A DNA stretch of 64,000 nucleotides from AP-15 sp963732095. Its GTDB lineage: Bacteria > Pseudomonadota > Alphaproteobacteria > ATCC43930 > CGMCC-115725. The stretch is taken from assembly GCA_963732095.1 (NCBI GenBank), contig CAVSZA010000017.1:62001-126000 (forward strand). The letters run 5' to 3'. Positions 1 to 7,774 of this stretch are shown piece after piece (positions within the stretch are counted from its first letter, which is position 1; each line of letters begins with the position of its first letter). The notes beneath the pieces were generated by a model. It was given only the letters and a program-made list of their open reading frames with translations, made no database searches and had not been told where the DNA came from. The translations under genes were made by a program, and so were the position numbers.

Positions 1-544
1 CTTTCCCCTCGGGGGGATAGACGGTGATCATGCCGCCCGCCAGCCCCATCTTGGCACAGCGCTGCAGCTCCTTGATACCCTCCTGCACATCGTCCACGTT
101 GATCATGGCGATGCCCTTGAGGCGCTTGGGCTCCCCGGCGCAAAACTCGGCGAGCCAGTCGTTGTATCCTCGAAAAATCTCCGACAGCAGCGCAGTGTCC
201 GGCACGCTGTAGAGCAGCAGACCGACGGTGGGATAGACAATACTCACATCCACGTCATCGGCATCCATATCCTTGAGGTGCGCCGCAGGGTCGTAGCCCC
301 CGCGCCGGACTTTATCAAAGGTCGTGGTGCGGACCATCTGTTCCGGCGCCTCAAACCGCATACCTGTCTGCGACCCGGCGGCCAGCCCGATCACCCGGTG
401 GCCGTTGCAGAACCACCAATCGCCATCATACTCGCGGACAAGCTGTGGGACCCGGTCCTTGAACACCGGCTTGGCTCTGCTCGTCCACAGGTCCGGTGGC
501 TCAAACACGTGATTGTCCGACGATATGACCCGGTAATTCGCCAT
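1..544 (-). CDS. Amidohydrolase family 2 protein, C-terminus beyond window
   Basis: A reading frame opens at the ATG at 544, behind an AGGAGGG ribosome site, and runs off the left edge after about 181 codons. The product starts MANYRVISSDNHVFEPPDLW and closely parallels the intact gene at 1070-2209: the same SxDxHVFEPPDLW metal-binding start, RFEAPE, GGYDPAAHLKDM, YNDWLAEFC and RLKGIAMIN blocks. Family knowledge: amidohydrolase-2 (ACMSD-like) TIM-barrel metal hydrolases or decarboxylases; the substrate is unknown. It is a tandem paralog of its neighbour, on the same strand and 525 bp downstream of it. The catalytic C-terminal half is not visible. Confidence 0.85.
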   Translation of the reverse strand, partial: MANYRVISSDNHVFEPPDLWTSRAKPVFKDRVPQLVREYDGDWWFCNGHRVIGLAAGSQTGMRFEAPEQMVRTTTFDKVRRGGYDPAAHLKDMDADDVDVSIVYPTVGLLLYSVPDTALLSEIFRGYNDWLAEFCAGEPKRLKGIAMINVDDVQEGIKELQRCAKMGLAGGMITVYPPEGK

Positions 545-828
545 GATTTGCCCTCCTGATTGGTGGTGAGCGGCCTCGCAGTCCTGCCGTCTGCGTGACC
601 CGCACCAACCCCACTATACCGCTTGCAGAACCCTTGCCGATATGGCGGAGTACGCTCCGCGGCTCGAGGACCTTCAGCAAGCGTAGGGCTGAACAGTGCT
701 ATGGCGCGGTTGCGCGAGGTTTCGAGCTGGATAGCGCGATGTCGCTGATGCTGGCCGGCCCGACCCGCTCGACGCTGAAATCCGGGTACTTCGAGTGCGG
801 CTTGCGGACGATCTCATGGTTGGCAAGC

Positions 829-910
829 GTAGGATGGGTTGAAGGAAAGTGAAACCCATGGTCTCCGGCCGCGGGCTTGTGGGTTTCGCTCGTGGCTCAG
901 CCCGCCCTAC
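829..910. repeat. Paired REP-like palindromic element (BIME-like)
   Basis: Two inverted copies face each other: GTAGGATGGGTTGAAG...GAAACCCAT at 829-859 and GTGGGTTTCGCTC...CAGCCCGCCCTAC at 880-910. The core TAGGATGGGTTGA...GAAACCC is the same sequence that flanks the RAYT transposase gene at 28662-29278, which suggests that enzyme family mobilised it. Confidence 0.7.
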
Positions 911-984
911 ATTGCTGCAACTAGCGATCCGCAGGACAGATGAGCGCAAGATAATTGGCCACCCGTCGCAGCGGTGAACTCATT

Positions 985-1016
985 CGGCGGGTTACGCTTC
1001 GCTAACCCGCCCTACG
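985..1016. repeat. Short palindromic repeat
   Basis: CGGCGGGTTACGCTTCGCT is followed by AACCCGCCCTACG, a stem-loop with GGCGGGTTA/TAACCCGCC arms. It resembles the second half of the 829-910 element and the shorter copy at 30421-30442. Confidence 0.65.
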
Positions 1017-1069
1017 CTTACTGCTCCCGGCGCACTCTAGTCGATCCGGGCGCCACGGACCTCGTAGAT

Positions 1070-2209
1070 TCAAGCAGGGGCGGTCAGCCTCGCCACGTCG
1101 AAATTGTACACGCGGGCGGTGTTGCCGCCGGCGATCTTGGCCTGTTCGTCCTCCGGCACCCCGGCCAGGATCTCCGCCAGGATCCTGCGCGATTGGGGAA
1201 AGGTCGACTCGCTGTGCGGATAGTCCGAGCCCCACATCATGTTGTCGACGCCGATGACGTCGCGCAGGCGAATGCCGATGGCGTCCTCCTGGAAGCTCAA
1301 GACGACGTTACGGTGGAAGAAGTCGCTCGGCAGCATGCCGTCCTTGAACCGATAGAGTGCCTCGCCGTGGCGCTCGCGGTAGGTGTAGTCCATCGAAGAG
1401 AGCACGTTGGGCGCCCAGGACAGCTCGAACTCGACGATGGCCAGCCTGAGGCCGGGATGGCGCTCGAAGACGCCGGAGAAGATCATGTCGCACATCGACA
1501 ATGCCGGATAGAACGCCTTGGTCGCCCGGCTGCTGGCGTCGCGCAGCGTTCCGAGACCGGCCCCGCGGATCTTGCCCTGCCGGCGTGTGGCCGTGTGCAG
1601 GCTGAGCGGCAAGCCGAGCGACGCGGCGGCGGCCCAAAACGGCTCGTACTCGGGTTGGTCGTAGCGGCGGTCCTCGGCTGGATGCTCGGTGATCATCGCG
1701 CCGCAGAGGCCGAGGCGGGCGGCGCGCTCCAGCTCCCTGACCCCGTCCTCAACATCGTCGAGGTTGATCATCGCGATGCCCTTGAGCCGGGCGGGATCGG
1801 TGCGGCAGAACTCGGCGAGCCAGTCGTTGTACGCGCGAAAAATGGCGGACATCAGCAGCGGGTCCGCCACCTTGAAGTAAAACAGCCCTTGCGACGGATA
1901 GAGGACTTCGCCTGCAACCCCGTCGAGCGCCATGTCCTTCAGGTGTTGCTCGGGGTCGTACCCGCCACAGAGCACGTCTTCGAAGCGCCCCTGGGGGGAG
2001 ATGGTCTCGGGGGCCTCGAACCGCGCGCCGGCATTCGAGATGAGGCCGATCCCGGACAGGATCTGGTCTGCCTCGACGACGACGTGGTCGCCGCCGTCGA
2101 TCCGCTCGATCCGCGGCGCCCGATCCCGGAACGCCTTATCGATGCGGGCCTGCCACAGATCAGGCGGTTCAAACACGTGAGAGTCGGACGAGAGCACCAG
2201 GGGTAGCAT
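1070..2209 (-). CDS. Amidohydrolase family 2 protein (ACMSD-like metal hydrolase)
   Basis: The protein has 379 residues, with an ATG at 2209 preceded by GGGAAAGGAGATGCTCG. Visible metal-site elements are D9 and H11 (SSDSHVFEPPDLW), H205 (LSLHTATRR), HPGLRLAIVE near residue 251 and D329 (WGSDYPHSES). This is the usual layout of amidohydrolase-2 (PF04909) TIM-barrel hydrolases/decarboxylases. The first histidine of the classic HxH is replaced by Asp, as in many soil-bacterial members. It is a tandem paralog of the partial gene at 1-544, and a third copy survives as a scar at 11097-11177. The substrate is not deducible; flavoprotein, SDR and monooxygenase neighbours suggest catabolism of an organic ring or side-chain compound (inference). 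Confidence 0.9.
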   Translation of the reverse strand: MLPLVLSSDSHVFEPPDLWQARIDKAFRDRAPRIERIDGGDHVVVEADQILSGIGLISNAGARFEAPETISPQGRFEDVLCGGYDPEQHLKDMALDGVAGEVLYPSQGLFYFKVADPLLMSAIFRAYNDWLAEFCRTDPARLKGIAMINLDDVEDGVRELERAARLGLCGAMITEHPAEDRRYDQPEYEPFWAAAASLGLPLSLHTATRRQGKIRGAGLGTLRDASSRATKAFYPALSMCDMIFSGVFERHPGLRLAIVEFELSWAPNVLSSMDYTYRERHGEALYRFKDGMLPSDFFHRNVVLSFQEDAIGIRLRDVIGVDNMMWGSDYPHSESTFPQSRRILAEILAGVPEDEQAKIAGGNTARVYNFDVARLTAPA

Positions 2210-2859
2210 CGAGCATCTCCTTTCCCACCTGATCGCGCGGCAGCACCTTTCGCCACCGGTCCATCGCCGTCAAGGTAAGCGCGGTTGGTGATAGCGCGCC
2301 CTGCTCGGCTAAGGATCCACCCGGGCCGAGCGCTCGTTGTCACGCGAAGGACCGGAATTGGCGCGAAGCCCGAAGCTGTCATTCCGCATGCTGCGGGCTA
2401 GTTCTAAAGCTGGTGTGTCTGACATTCTTCGCCACTCGGCTTTTCGGAAAGTCGCTGCTCCATGAAGCCCACGAAGGCGCGTGCTTTGGCGCTCGCCTGT
2501 CGCCCGGTCGGAAACGCCGCCCAAAGTTCGCCCGGCGGCAACGACCAGTCCGCCAGCACGACCTTGACCGCTCCGGATTTCAGTTCGGGCGTGAACATCC
2601 ATTCCGATCCACCGATGGAAAGACCGAGACCGGCGAACACCGCCTCCCGGGCACCTTCGGCCGCGCTTACGCGAAGCCTGCCGTTCACCGTTACGGAAAC
2701 CTCGGCCGATCCTTGACGAAAGGTCCAGGACCGGCCGCCCTGACGCTGGTCAGGGGAGATTGTGAGACAGCGGAGCGCTTTTAGGTGTAGCGGCGATTTG
2801 ATGTGGCTGATGCGGTGACCGCGATGGCTGGTTTGACGATTTTACTTCTACTGATCATA

Positions 2860-3819
2860 TCAAATCCTTTGCTGGCTGTGGCGCCTGTGGGTATGTGGGC
2901 GAAGGCGAGCATTCCCCGCTTTCCGAGCTGGCTCGGGAGGCGGGGAAGCGGAGCCGGTCGGCAAAGCCGATCGTCCACATATCCATAGGCCTTCCTGGTA
3001 GATTTGCCGCGGCGTGCGGTAGCCGAGGCTCTGGTGCTGGCGCTCCTCATTGTAGAAATTGAGCCAGGCGCCAATACCGGCTTTGGCCTCGGCCACACTC
3101 GCATAGGCGTTGAGGTAGACCTCCTCGTATTTGAGGCTTCGCCACAGCCGCTCGACGAAGATGTTGTCCATGCACCGGCCCTTGCCGTCCATGCTGATTT
3201 TGATCCCGTGATCCTTCAGGGTGCCGGTGAAATCGTCGCTGGTGAACTGACTGCCCTGGTCGGTATTGAAGATCTCGGGACGGCCGTAGCGAGAGAGCGC
3301 CTCCTCGAGCGCCTCAACACAAAAATCGGCACCGAGCGTGTTTGACAGTCGCCACGCCAGCACCGCGCGGCTGACCCAGTCCATGACGACCACCAAATAG
3401 AGAAAGCCCTTGGCCATCGGGATGTAGGTGATGTCGGCACACCAGACCTGGTTAACCCGCTCGATCGACAGCCCGCCGAGCAGATACGGGTAGACCTTAT
3501 TCTGAGGTGCCGGATTGCTCGTGTTCGGCCGCTGGTAGATCGCCACCAGCCCCATCAACCGCATCAGCCGCTGCACCCGCTTGCGGTTGACCAGGTGACC
3601 CTGGGTCGCCAGCCATGCCGCCATCCGGCGCGAGCCGTAATACGGCCGCGCCAGATACTGCCGGTCGATCAACGCCATGATCGTGCGGTCCTGCTCGCTG
3701 ACCTCGGGCGGCTGGCGATAAACCGAAGCGCGGGATACCGCCAACAGCTGGCATTGCTGTGATACCGGCAGCGCCGGGCCCGTACGCTCGACCAGCGCAC
3801 GCCGTTCCGCTCGGCTCAT
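2860..3819 (-). CDS. IS3-family transposase OrfB (DDE integrase domain)
   Basis: The protein has 319 residues. It holds an N-terminal HTH_21-type region (SRASVYRQP, YYGSRRMAAWL, VNRKRVQRLMR) followed by an rve integrase core with the catalytic triad in place: D in VWCADITYI, D in IFNTDQGSQF and E in VERLWRSLKYEEVYL. A typical C-terminus follows (NFYNEERQHQSLGYRTP). The start ATG overlaps the orfA stop (ATGA at 3816-3819), so expression is probably by translational coupling rather than a frameshift fusion. It appears full length and potentially active. Confidence 0.95.
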   Translation of the reverse strand: MSRAERRALVERTGPALPVSQQCQLLAVSRASVYRQPPEVSEQDRTIMALIDRQYLARPYYGSRRMAAWLATQGHLVNRKRVQRLMRLMGLVAIYQRPNTSNPAPQNKVYPYLLGGLSIERVNQVWCADITYIPMAKGFLYLVVVMDWVSRAVLAWRLSNTLGADFCVEALEEALSRYGRPEIFNTDQGSQFTSDDFTGTLKDHGIKISMDGKGRCMDNIFVERLWRSLKYEEVYLNAYASVAEAKAGIGAWLNFYNEERQHQSLGYRTPRQIYQEGLWICGRSALPTGSASPPPEPARKAGNARLRPHTHRRHSQQRI

Positions 3820-4103
3820 TTGCCGAGCTTTCGTGCCAAAAAATCGTTTTCGACCTTCAGCTGGCCGATCTGCCGGTACAGAAGATCAACCTGCGCCTCG
3901 CTGGCCACGCCCTCGACTGCTGTGCCGCCGCCTTCGAAAACGCTCGCCGCCCCGTCCAGCAGCTGCTTCTTCCAGTTGTAGATCTGGTTCGGATGAACGC
4001 CGAACTCACTCGCCAGCTCGGCGATCGTCCGGTCCCCCCTGACCGCCGCCACCGCCACCTTCGCTTTGAACGCTGCGTTGTGCTTCTTCCGTGTCCGCTT
4101 CAT
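3816..4103 (-). CDS. IS3-family transposase OrfA (HTH_Tnp_1)
   Basis: The protein has 95 residues: MKRTRKKHNAAFKAKVAVAA, then a helix-turn-helix (TIAELASEFGVHPNQIYNWK) and a C-terminal leucine-rich coiled coil (VDLLYRQIGQLKVENDFLA). This is the standard OrfA layout, binding the element's ends and pairing with OrfB. Its stop overlaps the orfB start. An AGGAGCAGGAC ribosome site precedes the ATG. Confidence 0.95.
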   Translation of the reverse strand: MKRTRKKHNAAFKAKVAVAAVRGDRTIAELASEFGVHPNQIYNWKKQLLDGAASVFEGGGTAVEGVASEAQVDLLYRQIGQLKVENDFLARKLGK

Positions 4104-4865
4104 GTCCTGCTCCTGCGCGATCCGCGCTTTCTAGGGGCAGGGCTCCACCTTAGCCACCTGTCTCATTTTCGGGGTCCAGCTCAATAGATGACGGCCTGAT
4201 GCCCGAGAAGGTCGGTTGGGTGCTGGGGAACCCCCATAACATCGAAATATGCGGGTGCGCCCACGACGATTCTTCGGCATATCGCGATCTTGCGCGCGAT
4301 CAGCGCAGAATTGGCGAAGGGGCCGATCCAAAGTGCCACATCGACACCTTCCGCTACCGAGTTGACGTCTCGGTCTTCAAGAACCAAATCGATCTCGAGA
4401 GCGGGATTTTCGGCGAAGAACGCGGGCAGCCGCGGTACTATTTGGAGCCGCGCGAACGTCACCGGCGCAGAAATCCGCAGTCGGCCCGTGAGCGCAGCTG
4501 CGGCGCCGCGCGCGGCGAGTTCTGCCTCCTCGGCTTCTTCGATCGATCGTTTGGCGCGTTCGTAGAAGTTTCGGCCCGCCTCGGTTGGGGTCAGGCCGTG
4601 CGTCGACCGCAGCAGCAGCCGCACGCCAAGCCGCTCCTCGAGCTGCGCGATCGTCTTGGAAACGGCGGGCTGGCCGACGCGGAGCTGTTTTGCCGCGCCG
4701 GAGAATGATCCGGCATCGACGACGCGGACGAAGGCCTCCATCGCAGCGAGCCGATCCATCATTTATTCCCTTTCGGAATGAACGATATTACCACGGCGAG
4801 GCTGCTGCCGGCGACCCTTGAGGGGCGACAGTCATTGATTCCGCGGTAAGTCCGACTGGTGCCCA

Positions 4866-5534
4866 ATGTCCTTGCAAGCGCAACTTGATGTCTGCCGGCA
4901 CGCTTTCGAGGCGAGCGCTTCACCGAGCGTGGTCGCAGCCATGGAAGGCTCGCTCGCGGAGCTGGCGCAAACGGGTTTGGTCCGCCAAGCCGTAAAGGCC
5001 GGCGAAATGGCCCCGCTGTTCCGGCTCCGGACCAGGAACGGCGGTTTTGTCAGCCTCTCGGAAGTGCTCGATCGCGGTCCCGCGGTCATCAGCTTTTTCC
5101 GCAGCGCTTGGTGCCCGTTTTGCCAGCTCGAGCTGCAGGCGTTAGCGCGGGCGCAACCGGAAATCGAGCGTCTTGGCGCAACGCTGGTTGGTCTTTCGCC
5201 ACTCGCTGGCGGTGGCGAAAGCTCAAGGTTCCCGCTACTGAGGGATCAAGGATGCAGGGTTGCCGCCCGTTATCGCATCGCCTTCACCGTGCCCGCGCAA
5301 CTCCAGCCTGCCTATCTTGCGCTCGGCTACGCTAATCGCCTCAAAAGGAGTGCCGACCGTTGGGTGCTGCCGCTGCCGGCCACGTACATCATCGATCGGA
5401 ACGGTCTTGTAATGCTTTCCTACGTGGACGCCGATTACACCACGCGGCTCGAGCCGGCCGAGATCATCGTGGCGTTGACGCATCTTCGCGCGCGGGCGAG
5501 CCCAAGCCGGCCTAAGCATTCCGGACCGGAATAA
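4866..5534 (+). CDS. Peroxiredoxin-like (AhpC/TSA, thioredoxin-fold) protein
   Basis: The protein has 222 residues. After an N-terminal helical part it has the thioredoxin-fold block GEMAPLFRLRTRNGGFVSLS, GPAVISFFRSAWCPFCQLEL with a CPFC redox pair, and ATYIIDRNGLVMLSYVDADY. Family knowledge: peroxiredoxin-like/redoxin proteins that reduce peroxides or other oxidants through the first Cys of WCPFC. It is divergent from the broken LysR gene (start 4762) and lies 190 bp upstream of the interrupted DUF417 gene. A LysR-peroxiredoxin-DUF417 arrangement fits oxidant defence. The 103-bp gap at 4763-4865 must hold both promoters, but I cannot name boxes with confidence. Confidence 0.85.
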   Translation: MSLQAQLDVCRHAFEASASPSVVAAMEGSLAELAQTGLVRQAVKAGEMAPLFRLRTRNGGFVSLSEVLDRGPAVISFFRSAWCPFCQLELQALARAQPEIERLGATLVGLSPLAGGGESSRFPLLRDQGCRVAARYRIAFTVPAQLQPAYLALGYANRLKRSADRWVLPLPATYIIDRNGLVMLSYVDADYTTRLEPAEIIVALTHLRARASPSRPKHSGPE

Positions 5535-5728
5535 CCGATAATCCACCGGAGCTGCTACCCCGACAGTTGCTGAATCCACAAGTATTCCGCCGCGAACGCC
5601 CCGGCATTTAGCGGATTGGTGCTTTAGGCGGAGAAAACTTCTTTCCAAGGCGTTCACTCGGCGATGTCGACATCGCCGACACTACTTCGCTTCCCCTCTC
5701 TAACCGATTTCATGGAGAGATCCGATGG

Positions 5729-5737
5729 ACCGACTAG
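5729..5737. repeat. 9-bp target-site duplication, left copy
   Basis: ACCGACTAG at 5729-5737 is repeated exactly at 7152-7160, directly abutting both ends of the IS256-family element. IS256 elements typically duplicate 8-9 bp. Confidence 0.92.
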
Positions 5738-7151
5738 GAGCTATGCGCGAAAGTTGGTGACGGGCTGACGGGATGAAGGCGGCGTATCGTGGGGGTGTTC
5801 GCGCCTCCACTTCTCCAGCAAAGGAGTGATACGCCGTGTCCGATGCTAACGTCGTCAAGCTGCTTCAACCAGGGTCATTCGCCGACCCGCTCACCGAGGT
5901 GCTGCGCAACGGAGCGCGGGCCCTGCTGGCCCAAGCGATCGAGGCCGAGGTTGCCGAATTCCTCGCCAAGCATGTCGATCTGAAGACCGCTACTGGCCTG
6001 AGCCGCGTGGTCCGGCACGGGCACCTGCCTGAACGCGAGGTGATGACCGGCATCGGCCCGGTCGGCGTGCGCCAACCCCGCGTGCGCGACCGTGGCGCTG
6101 CCGATGATGCCGGGCGCATCCGCTTCACACCCGCGATCCTGCCGCCGTATGCGCGGCGCTCGCGGAGCCTGGAGGTGCTGGTCCCGATTCTTTACCTTAA
6201 GGGCATCTCGACCGGCGATTTCGAGGAGGCGCTTGCGGCCCTGCTCGGCAAGGATGCACCGGGCCTGTCGGCCTCGACTATTGCTCGGCTGAAGGAGGTC
6301 TGGATCGACGAGCACGAGCACTGGAGGAAGCGCGATCTGTCGGCCAAGCACTACGTCTATGTGTGGGCCGACGGCATTTACCTGCAGGCCCGTCTTGAAG
6401 ACGCCAAGCAATGCATCCTGGTCATCATCGGCGCGACGCCGGAGGGCAGGAAGGAGCTGCTCGGCTTTACCGACGGCGCGCGCGAGAGCGCGCAGGATTG
6501 GCGTGAACTGCTGCTCGATTTGAAGAACCGAGGTCTGGCGGTCGCGCCCGAACTCGCCGTCGCCGACGGCGCGCTTGGCTTCTGGAAGGCGCTCGGCGAG
6601 CTGTGGCCGACCACACGCGAGCAACGCTGCTGGGTGCACAAGACCGCCAACGTCCTCAACAAACTGCCGAAGGGCCAGCAGCCGAAAGCCAAGCGGGCAT
6701 TACAGGAGATCTGGATGGCTGAGACGAGCAAGGACGCCGAGGCCGCGTTCGACGCCTTCATCGCAGCCTATGAGTTGAAATACGATAAGGCCGCCGAGTG
6801 CCTGGCAAAGGATCGCCAGGCCCTGCTCGCATTCTATGATTTCCCTGCCGAACACTGGAAACACCTGCGGACCTCGAACCCGATCGAGAGCACCTTTGCC
6901 ACCGTGCGGCACCGCACGATCCGGTCGAAGGGCTGCCTCTCGAATAAGACGGCGCTCGCCATGGTGTTCAAGCTGGTCGATGCGGCGCAGAAAAGCTGGC
7001 GCAGGCTCGATGGCCACAACCAGTTGCCCAAGCTCATTCAAGGTGTCAGGTTCACCGACGGGATCGAAGTCGCCGCCAACCCCGCGTCCTCGCAATCCCA
7101 AACCGCCGCCGCCTGATCCCTCAGGCCATCACCAAGATTTGGCGATAGCTC
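5738..7151 (+). mobile_element. IS256-family insertion sequence, complete
   Basis: The element is 1414 bp. The left end reads GAGCTATGCGCGAAAGTTGG then TGACGGGCTGACGGG; the right end, read inward, is GAGCTATCGCCAAATCTTGG then TGATGGCCTGAGGG. These are terminal inverted repeats of about 34 bp with few mismatches. A perfect 9-bp duplication flanks it. It encodes one intact mutator-type transposase and interrupts codon 5 of a DUF417 gene. The clean ends and exact duplication indicate a recent insertion. Confidence 0.95.
5836..7116 (+). CDS. IS256-family (mutator) transposase
   Basis: The protein has 426 residues, starting at GTG 5836 with AAGGAGTG upstream. Domain order is typical: an N-terminal region (GARALLAQAIEAEVAEFLA), then a DDE core with D in VWADGIYLQARLED, D in PELAVADGALGFWKALGE, the C/H block WVHKTANVLNKLP and E in LRTSNPIESTFATVRHRT. 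The length matches intact mutator transposases. The start codon lies about 100 bp inside the left end of the element. Confidence 0.95.
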   Translation: MSDANVVKLLQPGSFADPLTEVLRNGARALLAQAIEAEVAEFLAKHVDLKTATGLSRVVRHGHLPEREVMTGIGPVGVRQPRVRDRGAADDAGRIRFTPAILPPYARRSRSLEVLVPILYLKGISTGDFEEALAALLGKDAPGLSASTIARLKEVWIDEHEHWRKRDLSAKHYVYVWADGIYLQARLEDAKQCILVIIGATPEGRKELLGFTDGARESAQDWRELLLDLKNRGLAVAPELAVADGALGFWKALGELWPTTREQRCWVHKTANVLNKLPKGQQPKAKRALQEIWMAETSKDAEAAFDAFIAAYELKYDKAAECLAKDRQALLAFYDFPAEHWKHLRTSNPIESTFATVRHRTIRSKGCLSNKTALAMVFKLVDAAQKSWRRLDGHNQLPKLIQGVRFTDGIEVAANPASSQSQTAAA

Positions 7152-7160
7152 ACCGACTAG
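7152..7160. repeat. 9-bp target-site duplication, right copy
   Basis: ACCGACTAG, identical to 5729-5737. The DUF417 reading frame resumes immediately after it. Confidence 0.92.
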
Positions 7161-7774
7161 CGAACAAAACAGTCTCTATTGACGGCGTAGGCAGTGCGGC
7201 GACGCCATCGGTTTTCCGGAGTTCAATCGACTTACTTGCAGACGTTCTCACCAAGTTGGGCCTACTGAGAGAAGACGCCGAATATCATGTGCTGCGTGCG
7301 TCTATGGTCATCATTTTCTTTTTCTTCGGTTACCAGAAGTGGTTTGCGTACGAGGTGGACCGACTGATCCCCTTTATCAGCAATGGCCCGCTGATCTTTT
7401 GGCTATACCCGCTACTCGGCATGCGTGGTGCCACTTTGTTTTTGGGCGTCTCGGAATGGACGTTTGGCACGCTGCTGTTCCTCGGGTTCTGGAACAAGAG
7501 GCTGGGCATTCTCGGGGCGCTGGGGTCGATCGCCACGTTTGTAGGGACCGTCACGATCATCCCGTTCATGCCGGAGGGCTGGGATGCGGCCGCCGGTGGG
7601 TTTCCGGCCATGACCGGTAATGTTCCGTTTCTGATGAAGGATGTCGTGCTCCTGGCAGTATCGCTCTATTTGCTGAAGCAAGACGTCCAAAGGGTAGTGC
7701 GGTCGATATCAGCTCCGCCGTTCTCGGCGGTTTCTCACGCACCTTCCTCTCACAGCTAGTCCTGGAGGAAGCTC

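Larger units (their letters stand above)
545..1069. other. Intergenic stretch carrying REP-like palindromes
   Basis: No convincing gene lies here. The stretch holds two REP-type palindromic elements, at 829-910 and 985-1016. A short open stretch on the minus strand (about 832-713) reads like the tail of a lost protein (NHEIVRKPHSKYPDF) but has no start and no recognised family. Confidence 0.5.
2747..4183 (-). mobile_element. IS3-family insertion sequence inside a LysR gene
   Basis: The element carries overlapping orfA/orfB transposase genes on the minus strand. Its end on the 4183 side reads, inward, TGAGCTGGACCCCGAAAATG then AGACAGG; the other end at about 2741-2770 contains TGGTCAGGGGAGATTG then TGAGACAGCGG, so the ends are imperfect inverted repeats sharing TGAGACAG. 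I see no clean 3-bp target duplication, so the exact limits are uncertain by a few bases and the insertion may be old. Confidence 0.8.
2404..4762 (-). pseudogene. LysR-family regulator split by an IS3-family element
   Basis: The N-terminal part (4762-4184) encodes the helix-turn-helix (MDRLAAMEAFVRVVDAGSFS, AVSKTIAQLEERLGVRLL) and the first part of the effector domain up to GHQAVIY. There the frame hits a stop inside the inserted element. The C-terminal part (2751-2404) resumes with DQRQGGRSWTFRQG and ends SEKPSGEECQTHQL. Joining residue 193 to the distal part restores a 308-residue protein, the normal LysR length, so this is one gene interrupted by about 1.43 kb. It was divergent from the peroxiredoxin-like gene at 4866 and probably regulated it and/or the redox genes that follow. 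The N-terminal DNA-binding half could still be made but would lack most of its ligand domain. Confidence 0.9.
5725..7759 (+). pseudogene. DUF417 (YkgB/RclC-like) membrane protein gene split by IS256
   Basis: The ATG at 5725, with GGAGAGA upstream, begins MDRL. After four codons plus one base an IS256-family element is inserted, and the frame resumes at 7161 with ANKTVSIDGVGS. Removing the element and one target copy gives exactly 204 codons (203 residues). The protein has several membrane segments: VLRASMVIIFFFFGYQKWF, GPLIFWLYPLLGMRGATL, LGILGALGSIATFVGTV and a final segment near VVLLAVSLYLL. This matches DUF417, the family of E. coli RclC. The next gene is a MerA/RclA-type flavoprotein, so the pair resembles part of rclABC. 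The 599 bp downstream remain open but have lost their start and ribosome site. Confidence 0.9.

Noticed and set aside
974..2206. 410-codon open frame on the plus strand opposite the amidohydrolase
   Set aside because: It is the antisense shadow of a well-supported gene, with biased composition (runs of Arg, Asp, Val, His) and no family features; high GC keeps several frames open.
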